64,000 nt of DNA from assembly GCA_046349155.1 (NCBI GenBank), contig JAXMCW010000001.1, forward strand, positions 1,674,001 to 1,738,000, read 5' to 3'. Positions 25,698 to 33,731 of this stretch are shown piece after piece (within the stretch, counting starts at the first letter, position 1; every line of letters starts with the position of its first letter). The notes under the pieces were generated by a model, which did no database searches, was not told the origin of the DNA, and saw only the letters and a program-made list of their open reading frames with translations. The DNA is from Alsobacter sp046349155. Lineage in GTDB: Bacteria > Pseudomonadota > Alphaproteobacteria > Rhizobiales > Beijerinckiaceae. The position numbers and the translations under genes are program-made.

Positions 25698-25997
25698 ATG
25701 TCCGAAGCTTCCTGGCAGATCGAACGCGTGATCCTGGAGGACGACGGGCCCGCCCTGCGTCTACGCCTGGACATGCCGGGCCGCGCCTTGTTCGTACTGA
25801 TGGACCCTGGCGAAGCCGCGGATCTCGCGGACGCTCTCGCCACCCATGCGCGGTCGCTGCGGATCGAGTCCGTGCGCCAGCCCGGCGCCCGCGACAATGT
25901 CGTGCTGGTCGATCGCGACTTCCGCAACGCCACCTTGATCCGGCGGACCGACGGCAACGACGAGGTCAAGCTGCAACCCCGTCAGCGCCGTCGCTGA
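25698..25997 (+). CDS. Small hypothetical protein
   Basis: A 99-residue cytoplasmic protein starting at ATG 25698. Its first half alternates short beta-like stretches (WQIERVILED, LRLRLDMPG, LFVLMDPGEA); a helix with ADLADALATHARSL follows, and the tail is very basic (QPRQRRR). No Cys. I do not recognise the family. It stands alone between the acyltransferase (divergent) and a 546-bp gap. Codon use looks native. Confidence 0.65.
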   Translation: MSEASWQIERVILEDDGPALRLRLDMPGRALFVLMDPGEAADLADALATHARSLRIESVRQPGARDNVVLVDRDFRNATLIRRTDGNDEVKLQPRQRRR

Positions 25998-26543
25998 ACG
26001 GCGACGGATGAACCGTCTGGCCCCGCGACGCGAGCGCCGGGCCGGAACGCCTGCGGCTCCATGTCGCGGGCATGCATAAGAGCGGTGATTCAGCTTTACC
26101 GTCGTTGTTTCGGGTCGATATTGATCGACCCGAAAGTAAACTGGTGTTCATCGTCCTGAGTAGATGCCTGCATACCTCCCGCCCGGGAATTCTTTTAGTC
26201 GAGCTCCACCTTCGCTGTGATTTGTCTCTCTTTTGTTCGAGGTTGTGGACAAAGAGTACTATTCGTGAACAACCGCGAACTGGATCCAATAGCCTTGCAT
26301 CGGGAATGACTTGACCTGAGCCGGGCCCGACAGTGGGAGCCACCCCCAGCGCTCCTGTCCCCGGGGTGTGGGACGTTGGCCATCCTAAACGGATCGGGAC
26401 GATGTCCGTTCTGCCCGCGATGTTTCTTGGCGACGCCATCCCTGCACAGGCGGCGTTCGCCGCGCGGTCGCGACTGGACATCATGACCACCTGCCTCGAT
26501 GACGACCTGCCTCGGCTCCTTCGCCAGCGTGTCGCCGTCGGGT
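25998..26543. other. 546-bp gap with a perfect hairpin
   Basis: No supported gene; the open frames here lack a ribosome site and look like noise. GC drops between about 26080 and 26300. The perfect hairpin at 26108-26135 is the clearest structure and lies 111 bp past the stop of the 99-residue gene. Confidence 0.5.
26108..26135. terminator. Perfect 12-bp-arm hairpin, terminator-like without T-run
   Basis: TTTCGGGTCGAT-ATTG-ATCGACCCGAAA folds into a perfect 12-bp stem with a 4-base loop. It could end the upstream small gene or serve as an operator; no run of T follows on either strand. Confidence 0.45.
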
Positions 26544-26834
26544 CTATGCGGCCTCCTCAGCAGCCGTCTCGAACGAGAGCCGCACGAGGCCGGGGGCGCC
26601 GTTGCCGCGCACCTCGACATGCCAGTAGGTGGGGCCGATCGTGGGATAATGCTCCATGTCGAGGCTGATGGCCCGGAGCGGCAGCCTGTGCCGGCTCGCC
26701 ATCGCGATGGCCTCGTCCAGGATCCTGAAGAGAGAGGCCTCGTCAGCGGGTGCGTCTGTCACCACGAAGTCGAGCCGGCCGCGCGCGGCCCGCAGCGCGG
26801 CTTCGAGGGCCACACCAATCGAAGCAAGGGGCAC
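26544..26834 (-). CDS. Small hypothetical protein
   Basis: A 96-residue protein if translation starts at GTG 26834, which has AGGAG 9 bases upstream; a TTG at 26843 would sit too close to that site. The order appears to be helix (IGVALEAALRAARG), strand, helix (ASLFRILDEAIAMASRH) and three strands ending LVRLSFETA. This is a compact alpha/beta fold of no family known to me. The composition is typical of the chromosome. It reads away from the 43-residue membrane peptide. Confidence 0.6.
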   Translation of the reverse strand: MPLASIGVALEAALRAARGRLDFVVTDAPADEASLFRILDEAIAMASRHRLPLRAISLDMEHYPTIGPTYWHVEVRGNGAPGLVRLSFETAAEEAA

Positions 26835-27045
26835 GTTTTTCAACTCCTGAAACGTGCTGCCAGGATAGAAATACTTTGAATTGTATTGCGAGGACTGGTT
26901 GTCGTTCAGGTTAAGCGGAAAGGTAAAGATCCGCGACGGCCGGTGAGTGCGCGTGGGGCGCTGCGAGGCCCTGTGGCGCGCTTCACTGCGGAGCGGAGGC
27001 GCGCCGGGCCATCAAGGGATGCAACCTGCCCCTGAGGAGCCCGCC

Positions 27046-27177
27046 ATGTCCGCCGCGAACATCCTGGCCAGCGCCATCATCGCCTTCATGCTCGCCTATT
27101 GCGTCCAACTTGTCCGCATCCACCCGGTGACGACGAACTGGACGGCGAGCACCGAGATCGTCGACAGCGACGTTTAG
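27046..27177 (+). CDS. 43-residue single-pass membrane peptide
   Basis: ATG 27046 has a good GAGGAG site 7 bases upstream. The product has one membrane helix (residues 5-23, ILASAIIAFMLAYCVQLV), then a polar tail ending in DSDV. It is short, but the ribosome site and membrane helix support a real small protein. The role is unknown. Confidence 0.55.
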   Translation: MSAANILASAIIAFMLAYCVQLVRIHPVTTNWTASTEIVDSDV

Positions 27178-27412
27178 AGCCGGCCCGCGGTCAAAAGTCG
27201 CCGCCATGGCCAACCGCTCAGCCCTCTTCGGCGCCAGTGTCGTGGCCCATCGCGCCGCGGCGGGAGCCGGCGTCGCCTTGGCCGGCTGACGAGCGCAGTG
27301 ACATCCCTGTGCGAAAGCCGGCGGGTCAGTCCTCCAAGCTGTCCACGGTCGTTTCAACCTGGGATAGAATGAGGTAGCGTCCCCTCGGCCATTCCGTATC
27401 GAGGGGAACGAC

Positions 27413-27727
27413 ATGGATCATCTGGCGGACGTGAAGAAATATGCCAAGCAGCCGGTCAACGAGGCTGCCGTGGCTAAGCTCGAGAAGTCCTATCGCCTGG
27501 TGCTCAGCAAGGCGGATGCGCGCTACGTCGCCTGCAGCGACGCCGCAGAGCGTGACCGGATCCGCGAAAACTTCCTGAAGAAGAAGCTCGGCCTGACTTC
27601 GACGGATCTCGATGCAGCCATCGTCGCCACGTGCGAGAAGATGAAGGCGGATCGTACCAAGTCCCGTCTTACCTTCTACTACCTGCTTGCCGAGCATTAC
27701 GGGAAGCTCGACTCGCTGGCCGGCTGA
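27413..27727 (+). CDS. DUF2853 family protein
   Basis: A 104-residue small protein with the full DUF2853 pattern: an N-terminal DVKKYA helix, CSDAAERDRIRENFLKKKLG and a C-terminal SRLTFYYLLAEHYGKL. Members are widespread in alphaproteobacteria, all-helical and of unknown role. The length matches the family. A strong rho-independent terminator follows within 25 bp, so the gene is probably a single transcription unit. Confidence 0.92.
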   Translation: MDHLADVKKYAKQPVNEAAVAKLEKSYRLVLSKADARYVACSDAAERDRIRENFLKKKLGLTSTDLDAAIVATCEKMKADRTKSRLTFYYLLAEHYGKLDSLAG

Positions 27728-27751
27728 AAGCCACCGCCGAACATCAAGACC

Positions 27752-27780
27752 GGCGATCCGCATCCGCGGATCGCCTTTTT
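27752..27780 (+). terminator. Rho-independent terminator of the DUF2853 gene
   Basis: The GC-rich 10-bp perfect stem GGCGATCCGC/GCGGATCGCC with loop ATCC is followed directly by five T. It lies 25 bp after the DUF2853 stop and faces the convergent DUF2934 gene. Confidence 0.88.
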
Positions 27781-27798
27781 CCGCAGACGAAGCGGCGG

Positions 27799-28005
27799 CT
27801 AGGCCGCCTGGCTCTTCTTGCGGCTGCGCTTCGTGACCGCCGAAGCGACTGTCCGGGCCAGCGCCTTGGCGGCCGAGATGGGCTGCTCGATGATTTCACG
27901 CTCCGCGCGCAGCCAGAAGTCCTGGTCGCGGCCGGCCGGACGGCCCTCGCTCTCCCAGAGCTCGTAGGCCTTCTCTCGGATTCGCGCTTCGAGTTCGTGG
28001 CTCAT
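27799..28005 (-). CDS. DUF2934 family protein
   Basis: A 68-residue protein with the DUF2934 signature (IREKAYELWESEGRPAGRDQ, then FWLRAEREI) and a basic C-terminal tail (KRSRKKSQ). These short proteins are common in Hyphomicrobiales, often near stress genes; no biochemical role is established. It is convergent with the DUF2853 gene. Confidence 0.9.
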   Translation of the reverse strand: MSHELEARIREKAYELWESEGRPAGRDQDFWLRAEREIIEQPISAAKALARTVASAVTKRSRKKSQAA

Positions 28006-28202
28006 GGATCACTCCTCAAGTGTCGGGTGGGAAGGTCCAGAATGAGGGGTCATGGCCGGATGCAGCAGACCCCAGTGCGCCGCGGCCGGTTCAAGACGCC
28101 CGGGGCGGAAATCAAGTCTTCTGAGCCTGAATGTCGTGAGGTTGAGTTGATTCGAGAAGTGGAATTGCGCGTTCCGCCTGCCGTCGGGCCGTTTTCTGCG
28201 CC

Positions 28203-29261
28203 TCAGCGGTTCGGATTGGGCGCGCTGGCGCCCGTCTCGCGCAAGGCCCGGATGGCGGCCCGGATGGGCGCGAAGGGGCCGAACCTGTGCTGGCTTTCCG
28301 CAAAGGCGTCGGCATAGGGCCCATAGGGCGTGTCGACCGGCTTGTCGAGCAGGTTGGGGAAGTCGGCGGATTCACCCGCCTTGCGCGGACGAGGCTGCGC
28401 CAGCACGTAGGCCGCGATGTCCCAGGCCTCTTCGGCGGACAGCCGGGGAGTCTCGTAGTCGGTCCCGTGGGGCATGTTGTCGTGAAGATAGTTGGCCAGG
28501 GTGATCAGCCTGTTCATCCCCGCACCGGCGTTGAAGCTGTCCGTTCCCCAGACCGGCGGAACCATGTATCCGAGAGCCGGAACGTGGGCCGTGCGCAGGA
28601 GCCCCTGGCCCTCTTCGCCGTGGCACATCACGCAATGCTGCCGAAACAAGGGTGCGCCGCGGTCGGGATCCGCCGCGCGATCGAGTTCCGCCATGCGGCC
28701 GGCCCCGTAGTCCGGGTTTCGTCCGGGCGGCAGCCCCGATGAGAGGAATGTCAGGTAGGCCACGAGCGCGCCGAGTTCGGGCGAGCCTGCGGGCATGGCG
28801 CGTCCGTTCATGCTGCGCGTCATGCAGGAATTGATACGGTCCGCCAGCGTGATCTCCGCTCCCGACCGCGCGCTGTATTGCGGAAAATCCTTCGCCAGCC
28901 CGTAGACGGGGAGACCGAAGCGCTTCGTGCCGCCCTGCAAGTGGCAGTTCTGGCAGGCGAGGTCATTGCCCGCATAGCGGCGTGCGGGGTCGACGGCATG
29001 CGGGCCGAGAGACGCGTAGGTCGCGGTGAAGATGTCGCGTCCCCGCCGGACCAGATCGCCGGACGGGTCTGCGGGGAGGGCGCCCGGGTCCGGGGGCGTC
29101 CAGGCAAGGTCGGCGTTGGCGGGTTCGCCGGGCTTCGGCTGCGCGAGGGCCGCACCAGAGACGGCAAAAAGGGCGAGAATGACTGAAATGACCCTCGTCC
29201 GGCCTGCCGTACCCCCGGACCGGATGCCGGCCCTGTCCTCACTCCTGCCGCACGCCATCAT
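28203..29261 (-). CDS. Dihaem c-type cytochrome, TsdA (thiosulfate dehydrogenase)-like
   Basis: About 352 residues from ATG 29261 (ATG 29258 is also possible); the frame extends further upstream without a signal-like start. A signal peptide (VISVILALFAVSGAALAQ) leads to two cytochrome c domains. The first has CQNCH and the RINSCMTRSMNG segment whose Cys is an axial haem ligand in TsdA; the second has CVMCH. TsdA oxidises thiosulfate to tetrathionate, or the reverse, in the periplasm. No sox genes are adjacent and no tsdB-like partner is seen. The C-terminus extends about 40 residues past the last domain. Confidence 0.85.
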   Translation of the reverse strand: MMACGRSEDRAGIRSGGTAGRTRVISVILALFAVSGAALAQPKPGEPANADLAWTPPDPGALPADPSGDLVRRGRDIFTATYASLGPHAVDPARRYAGNDLACQNCHLQGGTKRFGLPVYGLAKDFPQYSARSGAEITLADRINSCMTRSMNGRAMPAGSPELGALVAYLTFLSSGLPPGRNPDYGAGRMAELDRAADPDRGAPLFRQHCVMCHGEEGQGLLRTAHVPALGYMVPPVWGTDSFNAGAGMNRLITLANYLHDNMPHGTDYETPRLSAEEAWDIAAYVLAQPRPRKAGESADFPNLLDKPVDTPYGPYADAFAESQHRFGPFAPIRAAIRALRETGASAPNPNR

Positions 29262-29876
29262 CGCTTCGGATCCATCCTGCCGGTCGGGAATGAGACGGTC
29301 GGACGAGCGGATCCGGCCGCCTTTCGTGACCTGCGGGGAGGTGGACGATGCGTCCTCGGGTTGCAGGTTCAGAGGGTTGAACCGAACCACCGGCAGGGCG
29401 GGCGGGCAAGTCAAATTGCGCGCGGCAAGGGAAGCGCTTCCGGCGACAGCGGGCGGTTGTCCTGAGTTCCGCTGATTCGCTGCCGAAGGCGCAGGCCTGC
29501 AGTTGAAGGCTTTCGCGAGGCCGCCGGGTCCCTGGAGGATGGCGCACCTGAGTTGGTTAGGGGGTCAAGGAGTTCCGCATCCCAGCGCCCAAAGCCTGTT
29601 GAGCCATCATACACGTATGGTCGTTTCGGGCTTCGTTTGAGTAAAATCACGCAGGACAACAAAGCATCTCACAGCAATGAAAAAATCTGCCAAAAAACAG
29701 CCAGAATTTCTCCACAATTCTGCTCGGCGGCCTGCCGAAACGTCTTTCGGCTCCTGCTCAGATCGCGCTCCCCATCTGATTCTGCGCAGTGCAAGACGCC
29801 CTTTTCAACGGGCCACGAATGGGAGATGATTGGTTAATCAATTCCCAATGTCAGCGAAGAGGATGCGAGAGGCGTG
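29262..29876. other. 615-bp intergenic region upstream of the second T1SS
   Basis: From about 29600 the sequence is clearly AT-richer than its surroundings. It has a perfect 7-bp-arm hairpin GCCGAAA-CGTC-TTTCGGC (29734-29751) and a smaller palindrome CATAC-AC-GTATG (near 29608). No TGTGA-N6 site like those of the first secretion system is present. No supported gene. Confidence 0.5.
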
Positions 29877-31760
29877 ATGGCCCCACCGCCGAAGAGTCCT
29901 GCCGTGCCTGCGCAGGCCCCCGACATCGGCCCCGCCTGTGAAGCGAGGACCCCTGGCCTTGGGAAAGCCCTGCGCGCCTGCCGCGCTGGCTTCGTGGGAA
30001 TCGCCATCGCCAGCGCCATGGTCAACGTTCTGACGCTGGCCGGTTCGATCTACATGCTGCAGGTGTATGACAGGGTCATTCCCTCTCACAGCGCCGCCAC
30101 GCTCGTCGGCCTCACGGTCGTGCTCGTGCTGCTCTACACGGCCTATGGCTTCTTCGACGCGATCCGGGCGCAGCTCCTCAAGCGCGTCGGCGCCCGGTTC
30201 GAACGGCTGATCCGCGAGCGTGTCTTCTCGCTCTACCTGACGATGCCGCTGCGTACTGCGCGGGGGCAGGACTCGGCGAACCCCTTGCGCGATATGGACC
30301 AGATCCGCGGCTTCCTGTCCGGCCCGGGTCCTCTCGCGATCTTCGACCTGCCGTGGATGCCCTTTTTCATCGGCATCGTCTTTTTGCTCCATCCCCTCCT
30401 CGGCGTGCTCGCCATGGGCGGCGCACTCGTCGTCGTGGCGCTGACGCTCATGGCCGAGCATCGCGGCCGGCGCTCGACGCTGGAGACCACGAAGGCGGCG
30501 GCACGCCGGCACGCCTTCGCGGAGGCGAGCCTGCGCAACGCCGAGGCAGTCCGGGCGCTCGGCATGCACGGGCGGGTGCGGCAGCGCTGGCTGGGCCTCA
30601 GCCGGGACTTGTTCGACGTGCAACTGCGCGAGTCCCGCCTCGCCGGCGCCCTCGCCACGATCGCCAAGGTGTTTCGGCTCTTCCTGCAATCCGCCGTGCT
30701 CGGCCTCGGCGCCTGGCTGGTGATCAAGGGCGAGGCGTCGTCCGGCGTCATCATCGCGGCGTCGATCACCACGTCGCGGGCGCTCGCTCCGGTGGAAATC
30801 GCGATTGCGCACTGGAAGGGTTTTCTGCAGGCGCGGCAGAGCTACGCGCGGCTGGAGACCTTGCTCGCGGCCCATCCCGCCGAGGCGCCGGCGCTCCGCC
30901 TTCCGCGGCCCAAGGACGGACTGGCCGTCGAGCAGCTATTCGTCGGTGCGCCCGGGGAGCAGCGCGCCCTGATCCAGAACATCGGCCTCCAGCTCGAGGC
31001 GGGGGACGGCCTCGGCATCATCGGCCCGAGCGCTTCCGGCAAGTCCACGCTGGTGCGGGCCATGGTGGGGCTGTGGCGGCCGCTGCGGGGTTCCGTCCGG
31101 CTGGACGGCTTCACGCTCGACCAGTGGGATCCGGACGACCTAGGCTCCGCGATCGGCTACCTGCCGCAGGACGTGGAGCTGTTCGACGGCACGATCGCCG
31201 AGAACATCGCCCGCTTCGAGGCCGACGCCGATCCTGATGTGATCATCGAGGCCGCTACGACGGCCGGCGTGCATGAGATGATCGCGCGCCTGCCGCAGGG
31301 CTACGGCACCAGGATCGGGGAGGGCGGTTCGGCGCTCTCGGCGGGGCAGCGCCAGCGCATCGGCCTCGCCCGCGCGCTCTATGGCGAGCCCTTTCTCGTG
31401 GTGCTCGACGAACCGAACTCGAACCTCGACAGCGAAGGCGAGGACGCGCTCACGCGCGCCATCCAGGCCGTCCGAAAGCGTGGGGGCATCGTCGTCGTCG
31501 TGGCGCACCGGCCGAGCGCGCTCAATGCCCTCGACAAGCTTCTCGTGATGGCCAATGGCCAGCAGATGGCCTTCGGCCCACGCGAAGAGGTGCTGCGCCA
31601 GACGATGCGCCCCGCCCACGGACCCTTGCCCGCTCCCGCCGCCGCGGTCCCCGCTGGCCCGCGGTTCGCGGGAACGCCCGGCTGGATCGGGGCCGGCAAC
31701 CCCTTCTCCGCCGCTCCGCTTGCGCGGACGGAGGCGGCGCGCTCCCCGGAGCGCGGCTGA
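29877..31760 (+). CDS. Type I secretion ABC permease/ATPase, PrtD family (second copy)
   Basis: A 627-residue exporter from ATG 29877 (a GTG directly before it is an alternative; GAGAGG lies close upstream). It has membrane segments in residues 35-300. The ATPase half shows Walker A GPSASGKST, signature LSAGQRQR (Ala where Gly is usual) and Walker B LVVLDEPNSNLD. The Gly-to-Ala change in the signature is tolerated in some PrtD proteins. The gene is separated by three bases from its HlyD partner. It is clearly a paralogue of the exporter at 3749, though not closely similar, so the two probably serve different substrates. Confidence 0.94.
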   Translation: MAPPPKSPAVPAQAPDIGPACEARTPGLGKALRACRAGFVGIAIASAMVNVLTLAGSIYMLQVYDRVIPSHSAATLVGLTVVLVLLYTAYGFFDAIRAQLLKRVGARFERLIRERVFSLYLTMPLRTARGQDSANPLRDMDQIRGFLSGPGPLAIFDLPWMPFFIGIVFLLHPLLGVLAMGGALVVVALTLMAEHRGRRSTLETTKAAARRHAFAEASLRNAEAVRALGMHGRVRQRWLGLSRDLFDVQLRESRLAGALATIAKVFRLFLQSAVLGLGAWLVIKGEASSGVIIAASITTSRALAPVEIAIAHWKGFLQARQSYARLETLLAAHPAEAPALRLPRPKDGLAVEQLFVGAPGEQRALIQNIGLQLEAGDGLGIIGPSASGKSTLVRAMVGLWRPLRGSVRLDGFTLDQWDPDDLGSAIGYLPQDVELFDGTIAENIARFEADADPDVIIEAATTAGVHEMIARLPQGYGTRIGEGGSALSAGQRQRIGLARALYGEPFLVVLDEPNSNLDSEGEDALTRAIQAVRKRGGIVVVVAHRPSALNALDKLLVMANGQQMAFGPREEVLRQTMRPAHGPLPAPAAAVPAGPRFAGTPGWIGAGNPFSAAPLARTEAARSPERG

Positions 31761-31763
31761 GCC

Positions 31764-33155
31764 ATGGCCATGCAGGGCGTCCTCTACCGCGTCGACGGCT
31801 TCCTGTCCGCCCGGATCGAAGAGGGGCGGGCGCTCTGGCGACGCGCCACGGCCTGGGCCGAAACGGGGGAAGACGGCATCCGCTCCTCCCTCGCGGCCAC
31901 CCTCGCGGGGACCGCCGTGATGGTGGTCGGCGTCTTCGGCTGGGCGGCCATGACGCCGCTGGCCGGCGCCGCAGTGGCCCCGGCAACCCTCGTGGTCGAC
32001 AGCAGCGTCAAGAAGGTGCAGCACCAGGCCGGCGGCATCGTCGGGGAGATCCGCGTCAAGGACGGCGACCGTGTGCAGGCCGGCGACGTGCTGCTGCGCC
32101 TCGACGAGACGGTGACCCGCGCCAACCTGCAGATCACGACCAAGCAGCTCGACCAGTTCTCGGCGCGGGAGGCTCGCCTGCTGGCCGAGCGCGACGGGGT
32201 CGACCACCTGCTCATCCCCGCCTCGCTGCAGCCGCGGCTCGCCGAGCCCGAGATCGCCGGGATGATGTCGGACGAGCAGCGGCTCTTCGACAGCCGCAGG
32301 GCGGCGCGCGAAGGCCTGCGGGCGCAGCTCACGGAGCGCATCCAGCAATTGAACGACGAGGTCGTGGGGCTTCAGGCCCAGCTCGCCGCGAAGGAGAAGG
32401 AGACGGCCTTCATCCGGGACGAGCTGAGGGGCGTGCGCGAGCTCTACCGCAAGACCCTCGTTCCCCTCACGCGCGTCAATGCGCTGGAGAGGGACGCCAC
32501 GCGCATCGAGGGCGAGCAGGGCCAGCTCCAGGCCTCGGTCGCGCAGGCGCGGGGCAAGATCTCGGAGGTCAAGCTGCAGATCCTGCAGATCGACCAGGAT
32601 CTCCGGACGGAAGTCGGCAAGGACCTGCGCGAACAGCAGGCCAAGCAGGCCGAATTGGTGGAGCGGCGCGTGGCAGCCGAGGACCAGCTCCGCCGTGTCG
32701 AGATCCGCAGTCCCCAGGCGGGCGTCGTCCACCAGCTCAGCGTGCATACCGTGGGCGGCGTGATCTCGCCCGGCGAGGCCGTGATGCTCGTGGTGCCGGA
32801 CGGCGACGTCCTCGTGCTGGAGGCGAAGATCGCACCGCAGGACATCGACCATGTCCATATCGGCCAGAGCGCCGTGGTCCGCCTCACGGCCTTCAATACC
32901 CGGACGACACCTGAAATTTCCGGCGAGGTGGTGTTCGTCTCCGCCGACATCTCGCGGGATGCGCAACCCCAGTCGACACCCTACTATCTCGCCCGCATCA
33001 AGCCGAGCGCGGAGGACCTGCGGCGGCTCTCGCCGCTCAAGCTCCTGCCGGGCATGCCGGCCGAGGTGCATCTGCAGACGGGCGAACGCTCAGCCCTGTC
33101 CTACCTGCTCAAGCCGCTGACCGAGCAGATGTCCCGCGCCTTCAAGGAAGACTGA
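31764..33155 (+). CDS. Type I secretion membrane fusion protein, HlyD family (second copy)
   Basis: A 463-residue adaptor. After about 45 cytoplasmic residues, one membrane segment (48-70) leads to the lipoyl half-motif (VKKVQHQAGGIVGEI), a coiled coil of about 220 residues, the matching half (VEIRSPQAGVVHQLSVHTVG) and a C-terminal beta domain ending LLKPLTEQMSRAF. It starts three bases after the ABC stop, so the two are translationally linked. No TolC gene follows, so a shared outer-membrane channel elsewhere is implied. Confidence 0.94.
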   Translation: MAMQGVLYRVDGFLSARIEEGRALWRRATAWAETGEDGIRSSLAATLAGTAVMVVGVFGWAAMTPLAGAAVAPATLVVDSSVKKVQHQAGGIVGEIRVKDGDRVQAGDVLLRLDETVTRANLQITTKQLDQFSAREARLLAERDGVDHLLIPASLQPRLAEPEIAGMMSDEQRLFDSRRAAREGLRAQLTERIQQLNDEVVGLQAQLAAKEKETAFIRDELRGVRELYRKTLVPLTRVNALERDATRIEGEQGQLQASVAQARGKISEVKLQILQIDQDLRTEVGKDLREQQAKQAELVERRVAAEDQLRRVEIRSPQAGVVHQLSVHTVGGVISPGEAVMLVVPDGDVLVLEAKIAPQDIDHVHIGQSAVVRLTAFNTRTTPEISGEVVFVSADISRDAQPQSTPYYLARIKPSAEDLRRLSPLKLLPGMPAEVHLQTGERSALSYLLKPLTEQMSRAFKED

Positions 33156-33731
33156 CGGCCGAGGGCGGTCTCCCGCCTGGATTGTGCGTCAGCGGGTGGC
33201 GCATGGCGACCCGGCACGTCTCCTGTCGCGCCACCGGGGACGGGGCGTCGTCGCCGCCTCCGCGGCGACGGTCTCGGTCAGGTTCCGCCGGTTCCGGATG
33301 AAGGCGCGCGCCTCGAGGCGACGGCGCGAGCGCCCCCTTCCGTGGCGGAGCGCCCGCAGCGTTAGGGTTGACGCCGAAATCGGCAGTCCCGCCCTGCACC
33401 CCGAAAAATCGCGGTTTTCCCACGTGTTGGCAGGTCCCGCCGGCGATCGGACGCCAAACGGAAGCGTCCTGCACCCGCTTGCCGGATTCCGGTTCTTGCG
33501 TAATTCTAGATTACACAACCTGTTTTTGAATAAAATTATCGTAAAAACAAGTCTATTTTCGTTAATATATTGTTTGCGTTTCGTGTTTTTGCATCAAATG
33601 CTACTCAAAGTTGCAATAACCGAGGCGGCTAAACGCTCACGTCACTGACGGCGCGACGCTCCCCACCGGTTCCAAGCCATCGCCACGCCACCCGCGCGGA
33701 ACTGCCGTTCCGCCGAACGGAGGAACTCGTC
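33156..33731. other. 576-bp gap containing an AT-rich island
   Basis: The first 330 bp are GC-rich with no supported gene. From about 33485 to 33640 the sequence turns markedly AT-rich, including an ATTTTCGTTAATATATTG stretch and the small inverted repeat GTAAT-N5-ATTAC (33500-33514). The contrast marks a likely promoter/regulatory segment for the repeat-protein gene or an old insertion. Confidence 0.5.

Noticed and set aside
26072..26314. 80-codon open frame in the 26-kb gap
   Set aside because: It spans the perfect hairpin, has no ribosome site and shows no domain or conserved pattern.
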